Positions 41,897-50,831 of a DNA stretch of 64,000 nt are shown here, one piece after another. Source of the DNA: Methylobacterium sp. DB0501 (GTDB lineage Bacteria; Pseudomonadota; Alphaproteobacteria; Rhizobiales; Beijerinckiaceae); the NCBI RefSeq assembly GCF_011043735.1, contig NZ_JAAKGV010000005.1, forward strand, positions 243,871 to 307,870, in the 5' to 3' direction. The translations under genes were made by a program, and so were the position numbers. The notes under the pieces were generated by a model. That model was not told the origin of the DNA. It saw only the letters and a list, made by a program, of their open reading frames with translations, and did not search any database. Numbering within the stretch: the stretch's first letter is position 1; the number at the start of each line of letters is the position of its first letter.

Positions 41897-43033
41897 CTAA
41901 TTCAGCACGTCCGGCGCAATCGCGATGGCTCCACTCTTCGTCAGCTGGTCGCACTGGAAAAGACTGATCTTATCGTTGGGGACCGACCAGGTATAATAGA
42001 ACGAGGCCTGGAGCTTCCCTGTCCGGTGAAGCTCGCGCATGAACGTGCGCCAGTTGTTCACGATCGCGACCCGGCGGCGGTCGTCGGGAGGGCAGGTCGC
42101 CGTCTGCGTATCCACCCCCCATTCGGTGAGCCAGCACGGCTTTCCCCCCTCGCCCCCGCAGAACGAGAAGGTCCGGCGCACCAGGCGGTCGGCATGGTCG
42201 GCGGATTCGACGCCGGCGATGTCATAGGTGTGGATGCCGTAACCATCGACGAGGTCGTCGAGGCCCAGCGACTTCAGGTACTGGATGGTCGCAACCGGAC
42301 TCACGACGTCGAGGTCCGATCCGGTATTGGGGCCGACAGTTCCGGGATCGGACAGCCCGGCCGAGATGATCGGCGTCGTCCGATTGACGGTGAGGAGCGC
42401 CCGAACGGCCTTTATCTCACGCAGCGCCCCGATATAGGCCTGGAAGCCGCGTGCGATGTCGCGGACGCGGGCATCGTGCTGCAACTCGTCGAGGCTGATG
42501 ATCCGGCCGCGGCCCGGAACCTGGAAATCGCCGTTGAACTGCGTCCAGTTGATCTCGTTCGCGACCTCGATGGCGGCGAGCTTGATGGCCTGCCGGTCGA
42601 GTTCCTGCAGGACTGACTGGGTGAAGGCCCGGGTTTCCGGGAGGTCGATGGCCGAATACCCGTGGGCGGCCCAGAGGCCGTGCGGCTTCGGGTGAGCGGG
42701 CCGCGGCGGCAGGTCGGCGCGGAAGACCGGATAGAGGTTGAGGGTGATCCGGAGGCCTGCGGCGCTGAAGCGCTTGATGAGATCGATCGATGGCTCATGG
42801 TTCGCCCCCTGGCTCGGCGGCAGGAGCGGGATGCGAATGGTCGTCACGCCGGAGCGTACCAGTTGCTGGATGACGGCGTCCTGCGTGGCGCGGTCGAGCC
42901 ATTGCGGGTTGGTGACGTTGACGCCGACGATCCCGCTCCCGGCCTGCACCGCCGGGCTCGCAAGCAGCAGGCCCGCGACGAGAAGAGCGCGCCACGCTCC
43001 GGCGGGCCGGCACCATCGATCACGATCTCTCAT
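41897..43033 (-). CDS. secreted glycoside hydrolase, TIM-barrel (clan GH-A-like)
   Basis: A 378-residue protein with a signal peptide (RALLVAGLLLASPAVQA, cleaved near residue 31). The mature TIM barrel has the two clan GH-A glutamates: Glu160 in EVANEINW (acid/base) and Glu304 in CWLTEWGVDT (nucleophile). HTYD near 268 and YYTWSV near the C terminus also fit family 5/39-like enzymes. It would hydrolyse a beta-linked polysaccharide in the periplasm or outside the cell. The exact family and substrate cannot be fixed by eye. It faces the GT-D-fold gene tail to tail, so a shared polysaccharide is possible but not shown. Confidence 0.8.
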   Translation of the reverse strand: MRDRDRWCRPAGAWRALLVAGLLLASPAVQAGSGIVGVNVTNPQWLDRATQDAVIQQLVRSGVTTIRIPLLPPSQGANHEPSIDLIKRFSAAGLRITLNLYPVFRADLPPRPAHPKPHGLWAAHGYSAIDLPETRAFTQSVLQELDRQAIKLAAIEVANEINWTQFNGDFQVPGRGRIISLDELQHDARVRDIARGFQAYIGALREIKAVRALLTVNRTTPIISAGLSDPGTVGPNTGSDLDVVSPVATIQYLKSLGLDDLVDGYGIHTYDIAGVESADHADRLVRRTFSFCGGEGGKPCWLTEWGVDTQTATCPPDDRRRVAIVNNWRTFMRELHRTGKLQASFYYTWSVPNDKISLFQCDQLTKSGAIAIAPDVLN

Positions 43034-43324
43034 CGGTCCTCCCGTCTTCCGAGGCGTCCTGCGAAATCCGGCTGATGGCAGCCGGCGATCCTGTCGGATC
43101 GCTTTCGCACTGCGGATTCCGGCGTCGCTCAGGCGTGCGGAGCGAGGCTCCGCCGCCGCAGGTCATGACGCGCGACGCCGCCTGATGGACCGGCACAACT
43201 AGAGTACCATCCGGCGAAGGATAGCGTGTGCCGACGAGAATGCGGCGGGGCCGACGCCCGGGAGTTGCACCCGATCGCAGCGGGACGCGGGAACGCGACC
43301 TCGGAGCCGGCGGCGTCGGCGCCC

Positions 43325-44623
43325 TCACGCCGCCCGGGCATCCCCCTCCGCCTCACGGGCGGCCGCCTGCGCGTCGAAGGCGTGGATCCAGCTGAAATCC
43401 TCGGGGAAGCGGGCCATCCGGGCGTCGCGCTGCGCCAGCATCGCGGCGCCGACGGAGTCGGCGAGGTGCAGCAGACGGTTCGTCGCCCAGGCGCTGCGCT
43501 GGATCGTGCGGGTGCGCTGCTGCCGCAGGTCCTGGTAGTGCCGCATCATCCCGTCCAGGTCGCGGGTGCCGCTCGCGGCCGAGAATCCGGACAGGAGTTC
43601 GGCCAGGGTCACGGCATCCTCGATCGTGGTGTTGGCGCCCTGGCCGTGATGGGGCAGCATCGCGTGGGCGCTGTCGCCCATCAGCACCGCCCGGCCGCGG
43701 TGCCAGCGCCTGAGAGGATCGGTGACGAACAGGCCCCAGCGCTGGGTCTGGGGCAGGGCGTCGATCATCTCGATCACCGCCGGATGCCAGCCGGAAAAGC
43801 CCGCCAGGTGCTCGCCCTCGCGGATGCCCGTGAGCCAGCGCTCCGAGGTCCAGGTCTCCGGTCCCTCGACGACGGCGAAGAAGTTGACGGAATCCGCCTC
43901 GCCGCCGATGGCGTAGTGCAGGAGATGCGCGTCCGGCCCCATCCAGAACTGGATCGCCTGCGGGTCGGGGAGCGACGGCAGCAGGCCCATCGGCACCACG
44001 CCCCGGAAGGCGCTGGTGCCGGAATAGCGCACGGCCTCGCCGCCGGTGATCCAGCGTCGCACCTGCGAGCGCACGCCGTCGCCGCCGATCACGAGGTCGG
44101 CCTCGATCTCGACGCCGTTCGCGAAGGTGAGCGCCATCACGTCGCCGCGCTGATCGAGACCGGTGAGGCGATGGCCGAGATGCAGGCCCTCGCCGGCGAG
44201 CCCCCCGCTCAGCACCTTCTGCAAATCGGCCCGGTGTACGCCGTAATACGGCGCCCCGAACCGCCCCCGATAGGCGCCGCCGTCGCGGACCGGGTGGGCG
44301 GCGACCCGGGCGCCGCTGCGCCCATCGCGAAAAATCAGCTCGGTCGGCTCGGTCGAGACCGCCGCCAGAGCCGCGCCGAGGCCGAGGCGCTCGAGTTCGC
44401 GGGTCGCGTTGGCCGAGAGCGCCACGGCGGCGCCGATCTCGGCGAGCTCCGCCGCCTGCTCGTAGATGGCGGCGCGCAAGCCGTGGCGGCGCAGGGCGAG
44501 GCCGAGGGTCAGCCCGCCGATGCCGCCGCCGATCACGGCGATGCGCAAGTCCTTGCCGGAAGATTTTTGAGACGAAGAAGACTTGGTGGAGGAAGAAGAA
44601 TTGGATGAGGATGTCGATGGCAT
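43325..44623 (-). CDS. FAD-dependent aromatic monooxygenase, salicylate hydroxylase-like
   Basis: A 432-residue class A flavoprotein monooxygenase. The FAD motif VIGGGIGGLTLGLALRRHG spans about residues 30-48, the DG motif lies in LVIGGDGVRSQVR, and the GD motif in VLMGDSAHAMLPHHGQGANTTIEDA. It hydroxylates an aromatic acid using NAD(P)H and oxygen. Its position at the end of a catechol pathway cluster makes salicylate to catechol the best guess; 3-hydroxybenzoate or 6-hydroxynicotinate are alternatives. The N terminus is odd: 14 of the first 22 residues are serine, encoded by a purine/pyrimidine-biased AT-richer stretch. A later start is not available before the Rossmann motif. Confidence 0.82.
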   Translation of the reverse strand: MPSTSSSNSSSSTKSSSSQKSSGKDLRIAVIGGGIGGLTLGLALRRHGLRAAIYEQAAELAEIGAAVALSANATRELERLGLGAALAAVSTEPTELIFRDGRSGARVAAHPVRDGGAYRGRFGAPYYGVHRADLQKVLSGGLAGEGLHLGHRLTGLDQRGDVMALTFANGVEIEADLVIGGDGVRSQVRRWITGGEAVRYSGTSAFRGVVPMGLLPSLPDPQAIQFWMGPDAHLLHYAIGGEADSVNFFAVVEGPETWTSERWLTGIREGEHLAGFSGWHPAVIEMIDALPQTQRWGLFVTDPLRRWHRGRAVLMGDSAHAMLPHHGQGANTTIEDAVTLAELLSGFSAASGTRDLDGMMRHYQDLRQQRTRTIQRSAWATNRLLHLADSVGAAMLAQRDARMARFPEDFSWIHAFDAQAAAREAEGDARAA

Positions 44624-44686
44624 GTCGGATCGCCCGGGTGGCTCGCAGGGGCGGGAACCCCGCGCCGGGCGGCGCGGGGCGGGCGG

Positions 44687-46033
44687 TCAGGTGCTCTGGA
44701 GCGCCGGGGCGAGGCGGGTCGCCGGGGTGCCGAGCCGGCCCTTGAGCGTGATGCTGGCCGCGGCGATCAGCGCCGGCACCGCCACGATCCCGAAGGTTGC
44801 CGGGAGCCCGAGGCCGAGCCCGATCAGCGACGCGCCGATCATCGAGCCCGCGACCGAGCCGACGCGGCCGACCGCGTTGGCCCAGGCGACGCCGGTGGCG
44901 CGGTTGGCGGTCGGGTAGTAGCTCGCCGACAAGGCGTTGATGCCGATCTGCGAACCGGCAACGCAGAAGCCGGCGCCGAACACCGCCACGACCAGCAGGG
45001 GCACCGAGCCGGTGGAACTGCCGATCAGCGCCACGAAGCCGGCCGCCGCGAGATAGGACAGGCCCAGCACCACGTGCGGGTTCGCCCGGTCCATCAGCGC
45101 CCCGAGCACCAGCCCGCCGACCGTGCCGCCGGTGGCGAGCATCACGGTGACGAGGGAGGCTTCCTTGAGGGTGAGGCCGGCGCTGCTGATGATGGTCGGG
45201 AGCCAGCTCGACAGCAGGTAGAAGATCAAGAGGCTCATGAAGAAGGTGAGCCACAGGCACAGCGTGCCGGCGATCAGGCCGGGCTGGAACAGCTGGCCGA
45301 TCGGCGAGCCCTTCGGCTTGGCGATGCCGGTGAAGACCGCGCCGGAAAAATCCTCCGCGGGGGCGATGCGGCGCAGGAGCTTCGCGACGCTTTCGGCCGG
45401 GGCCTGCTTGAGCACGAGGAAGCGGGCCGATTCCGGCAGGCCGAGGATCAGGACCGGCACCAGCACGAGGGGCAGCACGCCGCCGATCACCAGCACCGAG
45501 GGCCAGCCGAAATCGGCGATCAGGTGCGCCGCCGCGAAGCCGCCGAGCGCCGAGCCGACGGTGAAGCCGCAGAACATCGCCATGGTGAGGAACGAGCGGC
45601 GATGCTCGGGGCAGTATTCCGAGGTCAGCGTGATGGCGTTCGGCATCGCGCCGCCGAGGCCGAGGCCTGTGACGAAGCGCAGGATCGTCAGCATCTCGAT
45701 CGAGGTCGACCAGGCCGAGGCGAGGCTGGCGAGCCCGAAGAATGCCGTGGTGACGATCAGCGTGCCCTTACGGCCGACCCGGTCGGCGAGCGGCCCGAAC
45801 AGGAAGGCGCCGATCATCAGGCCGAACAGCCCGGCCCCGAAGAGCGGCGCCAGCTGGGCCTGGGTCACGCCCCACTGGCTCCGGAGCGCCGGGGCGATGT
45901 AGCCGATCGCCGCCGTGTCGAACCCGTCGATGGCGACGACGAGGAAGCACAGGAGCACGATCCGCATCTGGAAGCGGGAGACCCCGTGGCGGTTGATGAC
46001 GTCCTGGACGTCGATGCTGCGTGGATTGGGCAT
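44687..46033 (-). CDS. aromatic acid:H+ symporter (AAHS family MFS; BenK/PcaK-like)
   Basis: A 448-residue, about 12-helix MFS protein. AAHS features: FLVVAIDGFDTAAIGYIAPAL in helix 1 (the conserved Asp motif), GPLADRVGRKGTLI in loop 2-3 and TGLGLGGAMPNAITLTSEYCPEHRR. It imports benzoate, muconate, 4-hydroxybenzoate or a related acid with protons. ATG at 46033 follows AGGAGGAA and was preferred over an upstream in-frame start. It lies between catC and the salicylate-hydroxylase-like gene on the same strand, so it supplies substrate for the pathway. Confidence 0.87.
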   Translation of the reverse strand: MPNPRSIDVQDVINRHGVSRFQMRIVLLCFLVVAIDGFDTAAIGYIAPALRSQWGVTQAQLAPLFGAGLFGLMIGAFLFGPLADRVGRKGTLIVTTAFFGLASLASAWSTSIEMLTILRFVTGLGLGGAMPNAITLTSEYCPEHRRSFLTMAMFCGFTVGSALGGFAAAHLIADFGWPSVLVIGGVLPLVLVPVLILGLPESARFLVLKQAPAESVAKLLRRIAPAEDFSGAVFTGIAKPKGSPIGQLFQPGLIAGTLCLWLTFFMSLLIFYLLSSWLPTIISSAGLTLKEASLVTVMLATGGTVGGLVLGALMDRANPHVVLGLSYLAAAGFVALIGSSTGSVPLLVVAVFGAGFCVAGSQIGINALSASYYPTANRATGVAWANAVGRVGSVAGSMIGASLIGLGLGLPATFGIVAVPALIAAASITLKGRLGTPATRLAPALQST

Positions 46034-46131
46034 GGCGTCGGTTCCTCCTGGATGATGTTTTGAGATGTCTTGGTCTTGCGCCGGACGGCGGATAGGGCGG
46101 CCGACGAACTCGACGGGACTCACATCGTCTT

Positions 46132-46273
46132 CGTCATCCCGGGGCCGCGCAGCGGAACCCGGAATCCATCACCGCTGCCGATGCAGGACGAGGCGATGCG
46201 CGTTCCGACTTGTTCTGAACTGTCGGTGGTGACGGATCCCGGGTTCTCGGCTTCGCCGAGCCCCGGGATGACG
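46132..46273. repeat. 142-bp intergenic inverted repeat
   Basis: CGTCATCCCGGGGCCGCGCAG at the left matches the right end ...GCCGAGCCCCGGGATGACG in reverse; inner arms GGAACCCGG/ATCC pair with GGATCCCGGGTTC. Each arm carries its own small hairpin (CGGCTTCGCCG on the right). The same kind of CGTCATCCCGGG element is widespread between genes in alphaproteobacteria. It separates catC from the transporter gene within the operon. Confidence 0.75.
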
Positions 46274-46320
46274 GGAAGGATGGGACAGGCGGGGTTGGCT
46301 CGACCCCTGCCGCTCTTCGG

Positions 46321-46599
46321 TCAGTCGAGCGCCGAGGGGTGGCGTGCGAGCGGGGTCACCCGCATCGTCATGAACGGGAACAGCGGCAGGCCGGACAGGA
46401 TGTCGTGCAGCTCGTCGTGGCTCTCGACGTCGAACACGCTGATATTGGCGTAGCGACCCGCGACCCGCCACAGGTGACGCCACTTGCCCTGGCGTTGGAG
46501 ATCCTGGGCCTTGGCCTTCTCGTCGGCCTTCAGCCTGGCGACGTAGTCGGGATCGAGGCCGTGCGGGATCGCGACGTCCATCTCGACGCAGTACAGCAT
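46321..46599 (-). CDS. catC: muconolactone delta-isomerase
   Basis: A 92-residue enzyme, the usual CatC length. Characteristic residues: MLYCVEMDVAIPHGLD at the N terminus, LKADEKAKAQDLQRQGKW, LWRVAGRYANISVFDVESHDELHDILSGLPLFP. It converts (+)-muconolactone to 3-oxoadipate enol-lactone in the catechol branch of the beta-ketoadipate pathway. It starts four bases after catB. The downstream pca genes that finish the pathway are not in this window. Confidence 0.93.
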   Translation of the reverse strand: MLYCVEMDVAIPHGLDPDYVARLKADEKAKAQDLQRQGKWRHLWRVAGRYANISVFDVESHDELHDILSGLPLFPFMTMRVTPLARHPSALD

Positions 46600-46603
46600 G
46601 GGA

Positions 46604-47773
46604 TCAGCTCCTTGCGTAGTGGCGCAGCTTGTCGGAATCGAGGGTCACGCCGAGGCCGGGGCCCTCGGGCAGGTGCACCGCGAAGTCGTGGAAGGCGAGC
46701 GGCTCGGTGACGAGGTCGCCGGTGAGGATCTGCGGCCCGAAATGCTCGCAGCCCCAGGCCAGCTCCCGCAGTCCCGCGAAGGCGTGCAGATGCGCCGCGG
46801 CGCCGACCGAGCTCTCCAGCAGGCAGCCGCCATAGAGCCCGATGCCGGCGGCCTCCGCCACCGCCGCGACCTTGCGCAGACCCACCAGACCGCCATGCTT
46901 GACGAGCTTGAGCGAGACCGCATCCGCGGCGGCGGCTTGCGCGACGCCCATCATGTCGTGGGAGGTGAACACGCATTCGTCGGCGAGCAGCGGCGGCACG
47001 CGACCCTGAGCGCGCAGGCGGCCCATCCCGGCGACGTTCCAGGCCGGCAGCGGCTGCTCGACGAGGGCGATGCCGAGATCGGCGAGACGCGGCAGGCAGC
47101 GGCGCGCCGTGGTCTCGTCCCAGGCCTGATTGGCATCGACGATCAGGGTGGCGCGGTCGGCGAGCGCCTTCGACAGGCGGGCCAGCCGGACGAGGTCGGC
47201 CTCCGGCGCCTGCGCGCCGATCTTGATCTTGAAGGTGCGATGCAGCCGCGCCGCCAGCTTCGCCTCGGCTTCCGCGATCTCCTGGTCGGGGTCGCCGGAG
47301 GCGAGGGTCCAGAGGACCGGGAAGCTGGTGCGCACCGCGCCCCCGAGCAGGGCGGCCACCGGCAGGCCGAGGGTCCGGCCGACCGCGTCGAACAGGGCGG
47401 TCTCCAGTGCCGCCTTGGCGGCGTTGTTGCGCTTGGCCGCCGCGTCCAGGCGCTCGCCGGCGGCGACGAAGCGGTCGGCCTCCTGCCCGATCAGGGCGGG
47501 GGCGAGGTAGGCGTCGATGGTGGCCTTGATGCCCTCGACGCTCTCCTCGCTCCAGCGCGGCCCGCCGAGCGTCGCCGCCTCGCCGATGCCCTCGACGCCG
47601 TTGGCGAGGCGCAACTGCACGATGACGTAGCTCTGCGCAGTGACCGAGGTCTGGGAGAGCTTGTGCTTCCGCACGGTGGGCACGTCGACGATCGTGGTGC
47701 GGATCTCGGCGACCGCGAGGTCTCGGGCGGGGGTGTGGCGCACGGCGTCGTGCCGCTGGGTCTTCGCGAGCAT
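46604..47773 (-). CDS. catB: muconate cycloisomerase
   Basis: A 389-residue enolase-superfamily lactonising enzyme. The catalytic KxK is Lys182/Lys184 in FKIKIG; metal ligands are Asp213 (VDANQAW), Glu239 (ALVEQPLP) and Asp265 (LLADEC). It converts cis,cis-muconate to muconolactone using Mg or Mn. The open frame extends much further upstream through repeat DNA; ATG at 47773 restores the normal family length, although a strong ribosome site is not obvious there. It lies between catC and catA; a REP-like repeat separates it from catA. Confidence 0.92.
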   Translation of the reverse strand: MLAKTQRHDAVRHTPARDLAVAEIRTTIVDVPTVRKHKLSQTSVTAQSYVIVQLRLANGVEGIGEAATLGGPRWSEESVEGIKATIDAYLAPALIGQEADRFVAAGERLDAAAKRNNAAKAALETALFDAVGRTLGLPVAALLGGAVRTSFPVLWTLASGDPDQEIAEAEAKLAARLHRTFKIKIGAQAPEADLVRLARLSKALADRATLIVDANQAWDETTARRCLPRLADLGIALVEQPLPAWNVAGMGRLRAQGRVPPLLADECVFTSHDMMGVAQAAAADAVSLKLVKHGGLVGLRKVAAVAEAAGIGLYGGCLLESSVGAAAHLHAFAGLRELAWGCEHFGPQILTGDLVTEPLAFHDFAVHLPEGPGLGVTLDSDKLRHYARS

Positions 47774-47823
47774 GGGGGGTCTCGGGGATGTGTGGGATGG
47801 GGCGGGGCAAGGTTTGCACGATC

Positions 47824-48010
47824 CCAACCCTCCCCCCTCTGCGGGGGAGGGTGGCCCCCGCGTCAGCGGGGGTCGGGAGAGGGGCAGCGCGACGCTGATC
47901 CAGGGGGCGCCTGTCAGAACGGTCGCGGACCGTTCCGGAAGCGGCGTCCCCTCTCCCGCCCCACTCTGTGGGGCCCCCTCCCCGGCAGAGGGGGAAGGGT
48001 TCGGGCGTCG
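47824..48010. repeat. REP-like double hairpin cluster between catA and catB
   Basis: Two units in tandem. The first has CCCTCCCCC-TCTGC-GGGGGAGGG and GGCCCCCGC-GTCA-GCGGGGG hairpins. The second has GGTCGCGGACC, CCCCACTCTGTGGGG and CCCTCCCCGGCAGAGGGGGAAGGG. Parts match the repeat at 16143-16250 (TTCCGGAAGCG then CCCCTCTCCCGCC). Inside an operon this may set differential mRNA stability or act as partial terminator. Confidence 0.7.
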
Positions 48011-48014
48011 CGCT

Positions 48015-48953
48015 TTACGCGGCTTCGGCGTGCGACCGCACCACCACCGGGTCGGGGGCATGCGCCACCTCCGGGTTGAGCGCGAAGTCGAAGCGGATGG
48101 TCGAGAACGGCCCGTCCAGCCCCGCCGCCGCGATCGCCGCCGGATCGGTCACCGGCACCACCTCGGCGATCAGCCCGTCGCGGGTGGCGAAGGCGAAGTC
48201 GTCGTGCAGGTAGGGATCGTCCGAGAGGTTGATCTGCGTCGTCAGCTGCCGGTGGCCGGGGCCGGAGACGAAGAAGTGGATATGGGCCGGGCGCTGGCCG
48301 TGGCGGCCGAGCTGGTCCAGCAGCTTCTGGGTCTGTCCTTCAGGCGGGCAGCCGTAGCCCTTCGGCAGGATGCTGCGGAAGCGGTAGCGGCCTTGTTCAT
48401 CGGTCTCGATGCGCCGGCGCAGGTTCCAGGTGCTCTGGCTCCTGTCGAAGACCGAGTAGTTGCCGAGCGTGTTGGCGTGCCAGACATCCACGATGGCGCC
48501 CGCCACCGGCGCGCCCTCCTTCCCGGTCACCTGGCCCTCGACGATCAGCACCTCGCCGTCCTCCGGGTCGTCGTCGAGGCGCGCCTCGCCCTTCGCCAGC
48601 GGCGCCCCGGCGACGTAGAGCGGGCCCTCGATGGTGCGCGGCGTGCCGCCCTCGATCCCGGCCGCCCGCTCCTTGGCGTCGATGCACAGGTCGATGAAGT
48701 GCTCGATCCCGAGGCCCGGCATCAGCAGGCCGAACTCGTTCTTCTGGCCGGTCTCGGTCAGGTAGCTCATCGCGGTCCAGAACTCGCTCGGGGTCACGTC
48801 GAGATCCTCGACGATCCGGCAGGCATCCTCGACGACGCGGCGCACGATCTGCTTGATGCGCGGGTGGCCGGCCTCGGTCGAGAGACCCGCGACCTTGTCG
48901 AACAGGGCTTGGGCCTCGGCGGACTCGGCGATCTTCGGGGTCATCGTGGTCAT
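48015..48953 (-). CDS. catA: catechol 1,2-dioxygenase
   Basis: A 312-residue intradiol dioxygenase. Non-haem Fe(III) ligands are Tyr166 (TLGNYS), Tyr200 (PKGYGCPP), His224 and His226 (RPAHIHFF). The N-terminal helical dimerisation region (about 1-105) is typical of catechol rather than protocatechuate enzymes. It opens catechol to cis,cis-muconate. The gene is 36 bases downstream of benD on the same strand and is followed by a REP-like cluster and catB. Confidence 0.95.
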   Translation of the reverse strand: MTTMTPKIAESAEAQALFDKVAGLSTEAGHPRIKQIVRRVVEDACRIVEDLDVTPSEFWTAMSYLTETGQKNEFGLLMPGLGIEHFIDLCIDAKERAAGIEGGTPRTIEGPLYVAGAPLAKGEARLDDDPEDGEVLIVEGQVTGKEGAPVAGAIVDVWHANTLGNYSVFDRSQSTWNLRRRIETDEQGRYRFRSILPKGYGCPPEGQTQKLLDQLGRHGQRPAHIHFFVSGPGHRQLTTQINLSDDPYLHDDFAFATRDGLIAEVVPVTDPAAIAAAGLDGPFSTIRFDFALNPEVAHAPDPVVVRSHAEAA

Positions 48954-48989
48954 CGGGCGTTTCCTCTCTTGCTTGGTTGGGGGGACGGG

Positions 48990-49799
48990 TCAGCCGAGGT
49001 CGCCGCCGGCCACCGGCAGGACGGTGCCGGTGACGTAGGAGGCCTCGTCGGAGGCGAGGAACAGGATGGCGGCGGCCTGCTCGGCGGCGGTGCCGTAGCG
49101 GTGCATCAGGCTCGACGCCTTGGTCTGGGCCACCACCTCGGCGATCCAGGCGCGCTCCCGGTCGCTCGGCGGGGTCGGGTTGCGGGCGATGCGCCGGGGC
49201 GGCGCCTCGGTGCCGCCGGGCGCCACCGCGTTCACCCGGATGCCGTGCTCGGCATATTCGACCGCCAGACAGGTGGTGAGCGCGTTCACCCCGCCCTTGG
49301 CGGCGGCGTAAGGCACGCGGTTGACGCCCCGCGTCGCCACCGACGACACGTTGACGATGCTCCCGCCCCCGTTCGCCAGCATGTGCGGCAGGGCCGCCCG
49401 GCAGCACCACAGGGTCGGGAACAGCGAGCGCCGGATCTCGGCCTCGACCTCGTGCGGGGCGTAATGGGCGAACGGCTTGAACCAGATCGAGCCGCCGACA
49501 TTGTTGACCAGCACGTCGAGCCGGCCGAACCGCGCGACCGCCGCCGCCATCACGCTCTCGCAGCCATCGAAGGCCTCGACGTCGGCGAGCTGGACCGCGG
49601 CTTTCGCCCCCAGGTCGCGCGCCTCGGCCGCAGTCTCCTCGACGATCTCCGAGCGGTCGGTGAGGAGGAGGGCGGCGCCCTCCCGGGCGAGCCGTAAGGA
49701 GACCTCGCGGCCGATGCCTTGCGCGGCGCCGGTCACCACCGCGACCTTGCCGGCGAAGCGGCCGGGCGAGACGAAGCCGCTCATGCCGCGGTCGTTCAT
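48990..49799 (-). CDS. benD: 1,6-dihydroxycyclohexa-2,4-diene-1-carboxylate dehydrogenase
   Basis: A 269-residue short-chain dehydrogenase. The NAD-binding TGAAQGIG is at about 23-30, NNVGGSIWFKPF and the active site SSVATRGVNRVPYAAAKGGV follow. GGSIWFKPF is characteristic of BenD/XylL-type diol dehydrogenases. It rearomatises and decarboxylates the benzoate cis-diol to catechol. Its start overlaps the benC stop by four bases; a second Met five codons later is possible. It sits in the order benA-B-C-D-catA. Confidence 0.92.
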   Translation of the reverse strand: MNDRGMSGFVSPGRFAGKVAVVTGAAQGIGREVSLRLAREGAALLLTDRSEIVEETAAEARDLGAKAAVQLADVEAFDGCESVMAAAVARFGRLDVLVNNVGGSIWFKPFAHYAPHEVEAEIRRSLFPTLWCCRAALPHMLANGGGSIVNVSSVATRGVNRVPYAAAKGGVNALTTCLAVEYAEHGIRVNAVAPGGTEAPPRRIARNPTPPSDRERAWIAEVVAQTKASSLMHRYGTAAEQAAAILFLASDEASYVTGTVLPVAGGDLG

Positions 49800-50821
49800 G
49801 CCCCACCCCCGACGCCGCTCGGGGCGAACTTCTCGTAGTGGAAGCTCGCGGGGCTCAATCCCCGCTCGGCGAAGGTCTTGCGGACCGCATCCACCATCGC
49901 GGGCGGGCCGCAGAGATAGGTGTCGATCGCGCCGCCATGCAGGTGGGCGTCGGCCAGATGCTCGGTGACGTAGCCCCTCTTCGCGTGCCGGCTCTCGGGC
50001 GAGGCGACGCAGGTCTCGAAGCTGAAGCCCGGGATCTTGCCCGCGGCCTCTTCCAGCGCCTCGGTCTCGACGAGGTCGGCATCGTGGGTGACGCCGTAGA
50101 CGAGGTGGATCGGCTGGTCGGTGCCGGTCTCCGCCACCTTGCCGAGCATCGACAGGAACGGGGCGAGGCCGGTGCCGCCGGCGAGCATCAGGACCGGGCG
50201 ACGGATCTCACGGAGATAGAAGCTGCCCGAGGGGCCGGTCAGGTCGAGGGCCGCGCCTTCCTCCGCCTGCTCGGCGAGGAACGTGCTCATCAGCCCGCCC
50301 GGGATGTTGCGGATCAGGAACTCGGCCTGAGTGCTGCCCGGGACCGAGCTGAACGAGTACGACCGCGCCTGGCCGCTCCCCGGCACCGCGATGTTGACGT
50401 ACTGCCCCGGCAGGAAGCCGACCGGCTCCTCGGTCTCCACCGAGAGCCCGAAGGTGGTGTCGGACAGCCGCCGCACGGCCGCGACCCGGCCCTTGAGGGC
50501 GGCGGCCTTCGTCTTGCACACCTCCGAGGAGGCCGCCACCGCCAGGACCAGATCGGTTGCCGGCCGCATCTGGCAGGCGAGGCCGTAGCCTTGGGCCGCT
50601 TCCTCGTCGGTCAGCGCATCCTCGATGTAGCTGCCCGGATCGAACCGGCCGGATTCGCAATGGACCCGGCAGGTGCCGCAGGCGCCGTCCCGGCAGTCGA
50701 GCGGGATGTTGATGCCGAGGCGGTAGGAGGCGTCCGCCACCGTCTCGCCCGGCCGGCAGGCGATGAACCGGGTGACCCCGTCCTCGAAGTTGAGCGCGAC
50801 GGTGTGCATTGCAATGTTCAC
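49796..50821 (-). CDS. benC: benzoate 1,2-dioxygenase reductase component
   Basis: A 341-residue electron-transfer protein. The N-terminal plant-type ferredoxin domain has [2Fe-2S] cysteines 43, 48, 51 and 83 (LDCRDGACGTCRVHC...LACQ). It is followed by an FAD domain (GQYVNIAVPGSGQARSYSFSS) and an NAD domain (MLAGGTGLAPFLSML, YLCGPPAMVDAVR). It passes electrons from NADH to the BenAB oxygenase. It lies ten bases after benB and overlaps benD. Confidence 0.94.
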   Translation of the reverse strand: MNIAMHTVALNFEDGVTRFIACRPGETVADASYRLGINIPLDCRDGACGTCRVHCESGRFDPGSYIEDALTDEEAAQGYGLACQMRPATDLVLAVAASSEVCKTKAAALKGRVAAVRRLSDTTFGLSVETEEPVGFLPGQYVNIAVPGSGQARSYSFSSVPGSTQAEFLIRNIPGGLMSTFLAEQAEEGAALDLTGPSGSFYLREIRRPVLMLAGGTGLAPFLSMLGKVAETGTDQPIHLVYGVTHDADLVETEALEEAAGKIPGFSFETCVASPESRHAKRGYVTEHLADAHLHGGAIDTYLCGPPAMVDAVRKTFAERGLSPASFHYEKFAPSGVGGGA

Positions 50822-50831
50822 GGCGCCCTCC

